Origin: Frankia nepalensis
GTDB lineage: Bacteria; Actinomycetota; Actinomycetes; Frankiales; Frankiaceae
Assembly: GCF_016786325.1 (NCBI RefSeq)
Contig: NZ_JADWYU010000173.1
Span: 1 to 34,264, forward strand
Direction: 5' to 3'
DNA length: 34,264 nucleotides
The notes below the pieces were generated by a model. The model did no database searches. It had not been told where the DNA came from and was given only the letters and a program-made list of their open reading frames with translations. This document shows positions 27,973 to 34,264 of this stretch, in pieces. A program made the translations under genes and the position numbers. Position 1 is the stretch's first letter. Each line of letters begins with the position of its first letter.

Positions 27973-29070
27973 TCACGTGGTGGCGCCGACGGTGGGAACG
28001 CGCCGGGTCGTGATGATCTCGGTGTAGCTCTCGACGGTCGGGACAGGGGGAAGGCGCAGTCCGGGGGGCGGTGTCGCGGCGACCTGTTCGATGGTCAGCG
28101 GCGCACCAGTGTCAGAGAAGATCACATACTCGATGGCGAGACTGAGACTGGACTGGTCAGAAACCACCAGGCCCACCGCATGACCAGGCCGGCCGGCGTG
28201 GTCGCGGACCGGCCCCATGTCGAAGACGCCAGGGATCGTGGCGAGGACGTCGTATAGCGCGGCGTTCTGTGCCGGGCTCGTCAGGCCAGAACGCAGGGCG
28301 CTGAGGACATCGTGCGCGACCGTGAGGTCGATGGGGTAACCGTCTGCTGTGGCACGGGCCTTCAGTCTCGCCAGTAGCTGCGCGGGGTCGGTGGGGGTCA
28401 GGGCCGGGTCGAACTCCGGGGGCGCCGGTGGACGGTCGGACCTGCCCTCGAACCGGTCGTCGTCGGCGGGGGTCGGACCGCCGATGTCCCCGCCGGCGCG
28501 GTCGACCTGCTGGATGTATCGGTCGGTCCGCACCGTCCCATCGTGGTCACGCCACAGGTCCGTGATCGTCGTACGAGCGGTGGTCGTCGACTTGTGGTCG
28601 GCGATGGCGACATCGAGTCCGTAGGTCTGGCTGCGGGCATAGAGGACAGGACCCGTCCCGGCCTGCGCGCTCCCCCGCTGCCGGCGGGCCGCGTCCGACA
28701 ACGCCGCCACGGCACGATCATGATCACCCGTGGTCGCGGTGAGGAGAGGTTCCGGCAGCAGGGGCGTGGCCGTGGCCCGGTCGTGTGTTCGCACGGTCGT
28801 GAGCCCCACCAGCGCGCTCGCGATCACCAGGACCGTGGCCGCCGCCGTCAGGACGCCCCGGCGGCGCAGGGCGGCGCCTCGACCAGGTCTGCGCCCAGGC
28901 CGGTGGGACCGGGCGGACGTGTCGGCGAGCAGGAGGGCAAGCAGGTGCTCCCCTCGCCGCTGCTCGAGGGCGCTGAGGGGGCCGTCCGCCACCGGGTTGG
29001 AGGCGCTGAGGAGCGCGCGCACAACGACGAGATCGTCGATGTCGCCACGGTCGTCGCGGTCGGACATCAT
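27973..29070 (-). CDS. CU044_5270-family membrane protein paired with ECF sigma factor
   Basis: The 365-residue product has a cytoplasmic N-terminus (about 1-70), one membrane helix at about 72-93 (GVLTAAATVLVIASALVGLTTV) and a large extracytoplasmic domain. The domain pattern (LYARSQTYGLDVAI, ITDLWRDHDGTVRTDR, PTDPAQLLARLKA, GVFDMGPVRDHAGRPGHAVGLV) is that of the CU044_5270 family, found in actinobacteria just after an ECF sigma gene. The start ATG at 29070 overlaps the sigma stop (ATGA). Its topology suggests an anti-sigma or sensor role, but no zinc-finger anti-sigma motif (HxxxCxxC) is visible, so the role is inferred from context. Confidence 0.85.
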   Translation of the reverse strand: MMSDRDDRGDIDDLVVVRALLSASNPVADGPLSALEQRRGEHLLALLLADTSARSHRPGRRPGRGAALRRRGVLTAAATVLVIASALVGLTTVRTHDRATATPLLPEPLLTATTGDHDRAVAALSDAARRQRGSAQAGTGPVLYARSQTYGLDVAIADHKSTTTARTTITDLWRDHDGTVRTDRYIQQVDRAGGDIGGPTPADDDRFEGRSDRPPAPPEFDPALTPTDPAQLLARLKARATADGYPIDLTVAHDVLSALRSGLTSPAQNAALYDVLATIPGVFDMGPVRDHAGRPGHAVGLVVSDQSSLSLAIEYVIFSDTGAPLTIEQVAATPPPGLRLPPVPTVESYTEIITTRRVPTVGATT

Positions 29071-29648
29071 GACCCTTCCTTGAAGGTGAGCGAGGCTGTG
29101 GGTTCGGTGACGGTCGGCGTCGAGGCGGCTTCCGCCAGGGCTGCCTCGAGACGGCGTCGGGCACGGTGCAGACGCACCTTCGCCGTGGAGGTGGAAACCG
29201 CCAGAGCAATCGACAGGCCGCGAAGGTCCAGCCCCTCCCAGCCGGCGAGCTGCAGGATCTCCCGGTCATCCGGAGAAAGTCGCTCCAACGCCTGCCAGGC
29301 AAGGTCTCTGCGTACCGCCTCGTCCGCGATGTCCTCATCGGTCAGGGCGGTCGGGTCCGTGGCCAGCCCGAACCCGACCATCCGGGCTTCGAGCCGTAGC
29401 CGCCGGATCCCCGCGCGGCGCTGGTTACGCACGACATTGCCGGCGATTCCGTACAGCCACGCCCGGGTCTCCTCCGAGGCAGCGGGTCGGCGCTGCCAAT
29501 GCCGCCAGGCCGCGAGGAAGGTCTCCGAGACGACGTCCCAGGCGGCCTCGTCACTACCAAGGCGTCGCTGCGCGAACCGCAGGACCGCCCCGCTGTGCTC
29601 CCGGAACAGCGCCTCGAACGAGGGCATGGCCGAACTGGCAGGCAACAA
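29067..29648 (-). CDS. ECF-type RNA polymerase sigma factor
   Basis: The 193-residue product holds sigma region 2 (about 12-55: ALFREHSGAVLRFAQRRLGS then AWDVVSETFLAAWRHW) and region 4 (about 117-172: LERLSPDDREILQLAGWEGL then STAKVRLHRARRRLEAAL). It lacks regions 1 and 3, as in ECF sigma factors. Region 4's helix-turn-helix (LRGLSIALAVSTSTAKVRLHRA) is intact. Start: TTG 29648 has GGAAGGA about 9 nt upstream; ATG at 29627 has no ribosome-binding site but begins nearer the conserved part. It overlaps the next gene by 4 nt, so the two form a regulatory pair. Confidence 0.92.
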   Translation of the reverse strand: MLPASSAMPSFEALFREHSGAVLRFAQRRLGSDEAAWDVVSETFLAAWRHWQRRPAASEETRAWLYGIAGNVVRNQRRAGIRRLRLEARMVGFGLATDPTALTDEDIADEAVRRDLAWQALERLSPDDREILQLAGWEGLDLRGLSIALAVSTSTAKVRLHRARRRLEAALAEAASTPTVTEPTASLTFKEGS

Positions 29649-29984
29649 GGACAGTCCTTCCGCGGGGCGTCGTCCTGTTCATGTCCAGCACCCCCCGCGC
29701 GGTTACATCCCCGATGTGGGTGATCTGGCGGGTGCGCGTGCACTGGGTCGCAAGGTGTGGGACCGGCGGCGGCGGGTACTCGGTGACGGCCACCGCGGCA
29801 CCCTGCACTCGCTGTTGCGGGTCATCGGGCCAGGGCCCGAACAGGCTGGCGAGGCGGTCAACGACGGCAGCGGTGATTCCATCATCCGCGAGCACCGGAC
29901 TTGGCCGGGTACAGGACGGCGATCCACCGTGGCTCAAGTGAACAGCTGGTGTCGCCGCTTCCTGAAATCTGGCCCCCTGGGACC
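29649..29984. other. Non-coding stretch upstream of the ECF operon
   Basis: Should contain the ECF operon promoter. Several overlapping frames with high-GC third positions cross this stretch on both strands, but none shows a recognisable family, so I leave it unannotated. A GTAACC near 29700 on the minus strand resembles an ECF -35 box, without a matching -10. Confidence 0.4.
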
Positions 29985-30101
29985 GGTGGGTTCACTTCGG
30001 GTCTCACGGCGGACGGTCGGGGTCCAGATCAGGACCGGGTTCACGATCCGGGTCGCCTTCACGAGCTCCCGGCAAGCATTGATCTTGAAGGCCAGGTGGG
30101 G
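29985..30101 (-). pseudogene. Relic of replication-relaxation protein C-terminus (copy 1)
   Basis: The minus strand encodes LAFKINACRELVKATRIVNP followed by VLIWTPTVRRETR, which matches copy 2 (LTFKIDAYDRLAQATRIHTP, VLIWTTTLRREAR) residue for residue over about 35 positions. The domain upstream and the rest of the tail are missing. The pattern fits the C-terminal part of actinobacterial replication-relaxation (Replic_Relax) proteins from mobile elements. No start codon or full domain: clearly non-functional. Confidence 0.6.
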
Positions 30102-30243
30102 GAGGCACCGGACGCCTCGGCTTGGCCTTCTCGGTGGGCGGCTCCGGGTCCCGTACAAACGCGATCCGCCGGTTGCGGCAGCCGGACCCGTTCGAGCCGA
30201 GGGGATCCCGCGGAGTTGCGGTCAGGCCGCGCGCTGCTGGGGA

Positions 30244-30672
30244 TCAGGGCCCGCGGGTGGCATCGGCTGGGGCGGGTGGAGCCGTGTCGGACGCCCGAGG
30301 TCGCTGTCGGCCGCGGAGCTGTCGGTCAGGGGCTTGGCGGCGGGTGGCCAGAGGCCGGCCAGCTGGCCCAGGCTGAGGCGACCAGTAGCGGCCCGGGTCA
30401 GGGGGTAGCCAGCGGGTCAGGGTGGCGTCCAGATGCTGGTCGGGTTCGGCGAGGTCCGCGGCCGTCGTCGCGACCGGTACCCGCGCCGGGTCATCAAGGT
30501 TGCGCAGCGCGTCGGCGAGGACCTCACGCAGGCGGGCTTCGCGGCGCAGGGTGGTGGTCCAGATCAGGACCGGCGTGTGGATGCGGGTCGCCTGGGCGAG
30601 CCGGTCATAGGCGTCGATCTTGAAGGTGAGGCGGCGGAGCGCCAGCCCGTCCAACGAAGCCTGGTCGCGGGT
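30244..30672 (-). pseudogene. Truncated replication-relaxation protein (copy 2)
   Basis: The minus strand encodes TRDQASLDGLALRRLTFKID, then AYDRLAQATRIHTPVLIWTT, then TLRREARLREVLADALRNLD and PVATTAADLAEPDQHLDATL, ending in a Pro/Arg-rich tail. This is the C-terminal third of a Replic_Relax-type protein, whose relatives are encoded on actinobacterial plasmids and integrative elements. An in-frame TGA just upstream (about 30673) cuts it off from its N-terminal helix-turn-helix part, which is absent. Related to copy 1 about 370 nt away. Family call by pattern recognition. Confidence 0.6.
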
Positions 30673-30743
30673 TCACGCGGGAGCCGGGCTCGAGGCGTTC
30701 CGACTGCGCGGCCTACCCGGCTCGACGCCTCGCGCGTTGGCGC

Positions 30744-30789
30744 CGCCGGATATAACCGCAAATGCAACGTCCTGCGGTTATATCCGGCG
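30744..30789. repeat. 17-bp perfect inverted repeat with A/T-rich core
   Basis: CGCCGGATATAACCGCA at 30744-30760 (pairing bases only) and its exact complement at 30773-30789 flank a 12-nt spacer. The TATAA stretch stands out in a very GC-rich neighbourhood. It lies about 70 nt upstream of the Replic_Relax relic. No T-run follows, so it is not a classic terminator. It could be an operator, a replication or transfer hairpin, or fused element ends. Confidence 0.85.
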
Positions 30790-31000
30790 CGCCACCGGAC
30801 GTGGATGAGAGATGATCAGCCGTCTGGGCGCGGTGGGAGGTGACAACACCGAGGCCGAGGTCAAGCCCGCCGCCGGCGGCCTGCCTGCCTGCCTCGCTGG
30901 CCTCGACGCACGCGTCGCCGCCGACGCCCCCAGACGGCGACCGCATCCAAGCTGGGCACCAGGGAATGCCGCGTCCGCGAAACCCTGACCAGCCGGACGA

Positions 31001-31120
31001 ACCGTCCGTGAACTCATTGATGAGCTCGGGCTCTCCGCGCCCAACATCCGCAAGGCGCTGCGTGGTCCTCGCGGCCAGGGGCTGGTGCTCCGACTCGGCA
31101 GAGGAAAAACGACCTACCAG
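31001..31120 (+). pseudogene. Winged-helix-like fragment
   Basis: The plus strand encodes TVRELIDELGLSAPNIRKAL then RGPRGQGLVLRLGRGKTTYQ, which reads like the recognition helix and wing of a small DNA-binding domain (S-x-N-x-R-x-A-L ... G-L-V-x-R-L-G-x-G). It is closed by TGA just upstream (30986-30988) and has no start codon, and the sequence around it in other frames looks decayed. Probably a relic; weak call. Confidence 0.35.
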
Positions 31121-31189
31121 CGGACAGGCCCGCAGGGCCCTCGCCGCCTCCCAGCGGACCGGCGGCACCGCTGTCACGCCGCAGTTCGC

Positions 31190-31328
31190 GTCCCTGCCGA
31201 ACGGGCGTCTCGACCGCCGGGTGTATCGCTGCCGGCATGACCAGTTCCCACACGATCAGGTCGTGGATCCGGCCGTTGGTGTCGGCCGTGACCCCGGGCC
31301 GGACCGCCGGTCGAGTTCTCCTCAGTCG
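31190..31328 (-). pseudogene. Relic of the unknown protein at 25.0 kb
   Basis: The minus strand encodes LRRTRPAVRPGVTADTNGRI then HDLIVWELVMPAAIHPAVET, clearly matching the C-terminus of the 25032-25550 product (MRRTRPALQHKVTADVNRQT, FELIVWELVVPAAVHPAVAA). The DNA also aligns over about 130 bp (for example CGACCGCCGGGTG and GACCAGTTCCCA against CACCAGTTCCCA). The N-terminal two-thirds is missing. It shows that this unknown gene was once present at least twice here. Confidence 0.75.
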
Positions 31329-32783
31329 AGATCGGTCTGACCGGTCCGGCGCGGACAGCGGCCGAGGCGGCCCGCCGCCGGGAGAGCCGCGCACGCGGCA
31401 TGACCGCCCGCCCGTCGGAGGGGGCACATCTGGGCGGGCGGGGCGCGGCGTGGCCGGCCGGAGACGGCCCGCGCTGCCGGCCGAGACGCTGGTCTCGCGC
31501 CCTGCCGCCGTGTTCGCGGCGGTCACGTCCGGTAGTCATCGGTGGTCAGAACGAGCCAGTCGCCGCGGTGGAAAAACAATTCTTTCGGGTGATGAGGGGC
31601 CAGTCACGCGTACCGGCAGTTACGCATCGTGTGCCCATGTCGCCGCGCCGCGGGCGTGAACGCGCCGCCCGTGAATCCGCGAGCCATGCGTAGGCGCATA
31701 AAGGCGATTGGGTGAGCATGGCCGCGCGGGCCGCCGGCCTTCTCCGCCTCTCGCGATCACCTTGTTATTCAGGGTGGTGAAATGCCCGGTCGCCTTCCGT
31801 TGGCCCGCGCGGCGGCAGGGAGTTCCTGGCGCGGCCGCGGGGCCGGGCGACCCGGAGTTCCCACGCCTTGGACTAGTCCCGTCACACGAGCGCGGTCGGA
31901 TCCGACGTCCTCCCCTTGCCAGGGCCGAGTTTCGGCCTCCCTTCCCACCGCCGCGGGTGGCCAGCCGCGGCGGGGACGAACCGGCCGCGGCCGGCGCGCG
32001 GCACGCCGGCGGGCCGCATGGGGCACCGCGCGGACCTCGGCCGACGCTCGGCGGCATGGAACTCCGCCGGGGCGGCCCACCGCCTCGGCCGAGCGGGATG
32101 TCGCGTCGGCTGTCGCCTGCCGGCCGGTCCGACGGCCGACGGATTTCTCGGGCCGCTCGGGTGCCCTACGGCCAAGGTTCGGCTTCGCTCGCCGGCCGCC
32201 GGAGAAATCCCACGCCAGAAAAGAGCATGGCGGGCCGCGGCGGCCGCGGCGCGATCCGCCGCCCGGCCGCGCCGAATATTCTCCCGACGGGTAGGCCCGC
32301 TCGATGACGGACGTACCCCCGATGCTCGCCGAGACGGCATGGGAATCGCCGGCGCGGCGCCTGGCCCGCGGCGTCAGCGCCACCGCTCAGGGCTCGGCTG
32401 GAGACAAGTCAGTTCGGATGCGTGACGGCGCTCCTCACGGTGTGTATGACGCCTGATGATCGGGCGGACCAGACCGGACCGTCAGTTCGGGTCAGCCGTG
32501 GACTGGTCAGGCGAAGTGCTTGCCGTTTCCGGGCGGGACGAGGGAAGCTCGCACCGCGCCGCCGGCGAGGGAATGCCGCGCGGTCAATCCCCAGTCACGG
32601 AGCCGCGACCCGGCGCGCCCGAGAATGTCCCCGAAAACCGCGCGAAGAAACACCGGCCGGAGAATCAGAAGAATCACCGGCGTCGCGCGGTCGTCGGCCG
32701 GTTCGGACTTCTCGTGGCCCGGCGGGACGCGCCGGTGCCTGGGAAAGCGATCAACCGCGCCACACAGATGGGTGATGCATGCC
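31329..32783. other. 1.4-kb stretch without recognisable genes upstream of encapsulin
   Basis: Several long open frames cross it on both strands, but their products are Arg/Pro/Gly-rich with no family features, as expected by chance at this GC content. A few A/T-rich patches stand out (GAAAAACAATTCTTTC near 31571, TTGTTATTCAGG near 31763). The encapsulin promoter should lie in the right part; I cannot point to a convincing -10/-35 pair. Confidence 0.45.
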
Positions 32784-34187
32784 ATGACCGAGCCTGTCAG
32801 CTCCACCACCGACGTCGAGGTGCTCGACAAGCAGCTGAGTCTCAGCACCGCGGCCGCGCGGAATCTCGCTACCACCACCAAGTCCGTCCCGCAGATGCAG
32901 GAGATCTCCTCCCGCTGGCTGCTGCGGGTCCTGCCGTGGGTACACACCGCCGGCGGCGTGTACCGGGTCAACCGGCGGCTCACCTACGTCGTGGGCGACC
33001 GGCTCGTCACCTTCGTCAGCACCGGCTCGGAGATCCGGGTCGTGCCGGCCGAGCTCACCGAGCTGCCGCCGCTGCGCGGCTACGACGGCGGCGAGCTGAC
33101 CGCTCTGGCCGACAGCTTCGTCCAGCGCGAGTACTCCGCCGGGGACGTGCTCGTGTCGGCCGGGGACGCCGCCGACGAGGTCTTCCTGATCGCTCATGGC
33201 AAGGTCGGGAAGTACGGCCCGGGCGCCTACGACGACGAGCGGTCGCTGGGCATCCTCAGCGACGGCGAGTTCTTCGGCGACGACGTGCTCGTCGACGCGG
33301 ACACCACCTGGGACTACACCGTGCGGGCGCTGACCGGCACGACGGTGCTCGCGCTGCCCCGCCAGCGGTTCCAGGAGATCGTGGACTCCTCCGACCAACT
33401 GCGAGCGTGGATCGACGGCTACCGCGCCCGCCCGACGCCGGCGCAGAACAGGCAGGGCGAGGCGGAGATCACGATCGCGGCCGGCCACGCCGGCGAGCCG
33501 GCGCTGCCGGGGACGTTCGTGGACTACGAGCTGTCGCCCCGTGAGTACGAGCTGAGCGTGGCGCAGACCGTGCTGCGCGTCCACAGCCGCGTCGCCGACC
33601 TTTACAACGAGCCGATGAACCAGCTCGAGCAACAGCTCCGGCTCACCGTCGAGGCGCTGCGGGAACGCCAGGAGCACGAGCTGGTGAACAATCCCGACTT
33701 CGGTCTCCTGCACAACGCCGACCTGCGCCAGCGGATTCACACCCGTAGCGGACCGCCGACCCCGGACGACCTCGATGAGCTGCTGAGCCGCCGGCGCAGC
33801 ACGCATTTCCTGCTCGCGCACCCGCGGACCATCGCCGCGTTCGGCCGGGAGTGCACCGCGCGCGGCATCTATCCGGCCACCGTGCTGTTCCATGACCAGC
33901 ACGTCCCGGCGTGGCGTGGCGTTCCGCTGCTTCCGGTGAGCAAGATTCCGGTGAGCCCGTCCGGAACGACGTCCATTCTCGCGTTGCGCACCGGCGAGGA
34001 CAGCCAGGGCGTCATCGGGCTGCACCACGTCGGCCTTCCCGACGAGCTGGAGCCGGGTCTGTCGGTCCGTTTCATGGGAATCAGCGACCAGGCGATCATC
34101 TCCTATCTCGTGACGACCTACTACTCGGCGGCCGTCCTCGTCCCCGACGCGCTCGGCATCCTCGAGAACGTGGAGATCGGGCGCTAG
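32784..34187 (+). CDS. eshA: Family 2B encapsulin shell protein (EshA-type, cNMP-domain insertion)
   Basis: Self-assembling HK97-fold shell protein of a protein nanocompartment. The 467-residue product has a disordered N-arm (1-25), the family motif [20 protein letters not shown] then WLLRVLPWV (26-53), and a cyclic-nucleotide-binding-like insertion at about 100-212 ([37 protein letters not shown]). The shell core then resumes ([80 protein letters not shown]). This order defines family 2B, including Streptomyces EshA. The phosphate-binding cassette is degenerate: no Arg in the FGD...TTWDYT segment. Start ATG 32784; ATG 32775 is an alternative. Family 2B shells usually neighbour their cargo gene, for example a terpene cyclase; here the downstream side is cut by an insertion element. 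Confidence 0.93.
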   Translation: MTEPVSSTTDVEVLDKQLSLSTAAARNLATTTKSVPQMQEISSRWLLRVLPWVHTAGGVYRVNRRLTYVVGDRLVTFVSTGSEIRVVPAELTELPPLRGYDGGELTALADSFVQREYSAGDVLVSAGDAADEVFLIAHGKVGKYGPGAYDDERSLGILSDGEFFGDDVLVDADTTWDYTVRALTGTTVLALPRQRFQEIVDSSDQLRAWIDGYRARPTPAQNRQGEAEITIAAGHAGEPALPGTFVDYELSPREYELSVAQTVLRVHSRVADLYNEPMNQLEQQLRLTVEALRERQEHELVNNPDFGLLHNADLRQRIHTRSGPPTPDDLDELLSRRRSTHFLLAHPRTIAAFGRECTARGIYPATVLFHDQHVPAWRGVPLLPVSKIPVSPSGTTSILALRTGEDSQGVIGLHHVGLPDELEPGLSVRFMGISDQAIISYLVTTYYSAAVLVPDALGILENVEIGR

Positions 34188-34230
34188 TGTTCCGAGTCTG
34201 AAGTTTTTGGGCTGATCGTAGACTGGGGTT
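34186..34230 (+). mobile_element. Probable left end of an IS630-type element at the encapsulin stop codon
   Basis: The sequence right after the encapsulin's last Arg codon (CGC) is TAGTGTTCCGAGTCTGAAG, then an A/T-rich leader to a transposase-like start. IS630/Tc1-type elements insert at TA and duplicate it, and the stop codon begins with TA. The element end is inferred from the downstream reading frame and the position; the right end is outside the window. Confidence 0.4.
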
Positions 34231-34264
34231 ATGCCTGGTCCGAGTGCCGTGCCGATCGAGCTTT
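34231..34264 (+). CDS. Start of an IS630-family transposase (partial)
   Basis: Only 11 codons are in the window: MPGPSAVPIEL. MPGPxxxxIxL is a familiar beginning of IS630-family transposases in actinobacteria, preceding the helix-turn-helix domain. The start is 43 nt past the encapsulin stop. The call rests on this short peptide plus the 5' sequence, so it is tentative; the gene runs off the right edge. Confidence 0.5.
   Translation, partial: MPGPSAVPIEL

Noticed and set aside
27879-28013. 44-codon plus-strand frame starting MNRAVTLTAAIGSAFAALRA
   Set aside because: Resembles a signal peptide and has GGAGGG upstream, but spacing is poor and it overlaps the 3' end of the convergent CU044_5270-family gene; no support for expression.
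29695-29710. ECF-type promoter (GTAACC) for the sigma operon
   Set aside because: The -35-like string is present on the minus strand, but no suitable -10 lies 16-17 nt downstream.
28543-30408. 621-codon plus-strand frame across the ECF sigma operon
   Set aside because: Runs antisense through two well-supported genes and the relics; chance open frame at high GC.
32425-32450. TGACGG-N16-TATGAC as encapsulin promoter
   Set aside because: Only a loose match, more than 300 nt from the start codon; not distinguishable from chance.
32520-32783. In-frame upstream extension of the encapsulin gene
   Set aside because: Arg/Pro-rich and unlike the family; the conserved N-arm begins at MTEPVSS.
24584-34264. 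Complete integrative element starting at tRNA-Arg
   Set aside because: No integrase, excisionase, transfer genes or duplicated tRNA end in the window; only relics are visible.

Overview
High-GC actinobacterial chromosome segment. The gene order argS-lysA-hom-thrC-thrB-rho-rpmE-prfA-prmC-tsaC-wecA-atp operon, all on the minus strand, is a classic actinobacterial backbone. The protein sequences and the style of the accessory region suggest Frankia or a close relative; that genus assignment is recognition from memory, not computed.

Layout. (1) 1-10235: F1Fo ATP synthase operon, transcribed right to left: atpZ, an AtpI-like membrane protein, atpB, atpE, atpF, atpH, atpA, atpG, atpD, atpC, preceded by the lipid-linked sugar-1-phosphate transferase gene wecA. 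The left edge of the window is a striking G17/C18 homopolymer palindrome just past atpC. (2) 10274-16255: translation and termination genes tsaC, prmC, prfA (4-nt overlap with prmC), rpmE and rho, separated by spacers rich in imperfect repeats and stem-loops. (3) 16923-23701: argS-lysA-hom-thrC-thrB, an aspartate-family amino-acid operon led by arginyl-tRNA synthetase, in which every junction is a 4-nt stop/start overlap. argS and the response-regulator gene upstream of it both have a TAnnnT box exactly 6 nt before the start codon, as expected for leaderless transcripts. (4) 24584-24655: tRNA-Arg(CCG), after which the character of the DNA changes.

(5) 24656-34264 is accessory. It holds an XRE-family regulator divergent from an unknown protein, an A/T-richer gene for a small secreted crystallin-like protein, an ECF sigma factor overlapping its membrane partner (CU044_5270 family), then about 3 kb of mostly non-coding DNA. 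That stretch contains two decayed copies of a replication-relaxation protein tail, a perfect 17-bp inverted repeat, a winged-helix-like fragment, and a decayed second copy of the unknown protein at 25 kb. The window ends with a complete family 2B encapsulin shell gene (cyclic-nucleotide-binding domain inserted in an HK97-fold shell, the EshA family of Streptomyces), and what looks like an IS630-type element inserted exactly at its stop codon.

The most notable items are the encapsulin gene and its IS-disrupted downstream side, the missing HIGH histidine in ArgS, the stem-loops found only in front of the multicopy ATP synthase subunits c, alpha and beta, and the related relics scattered through 25-31.3 kb.
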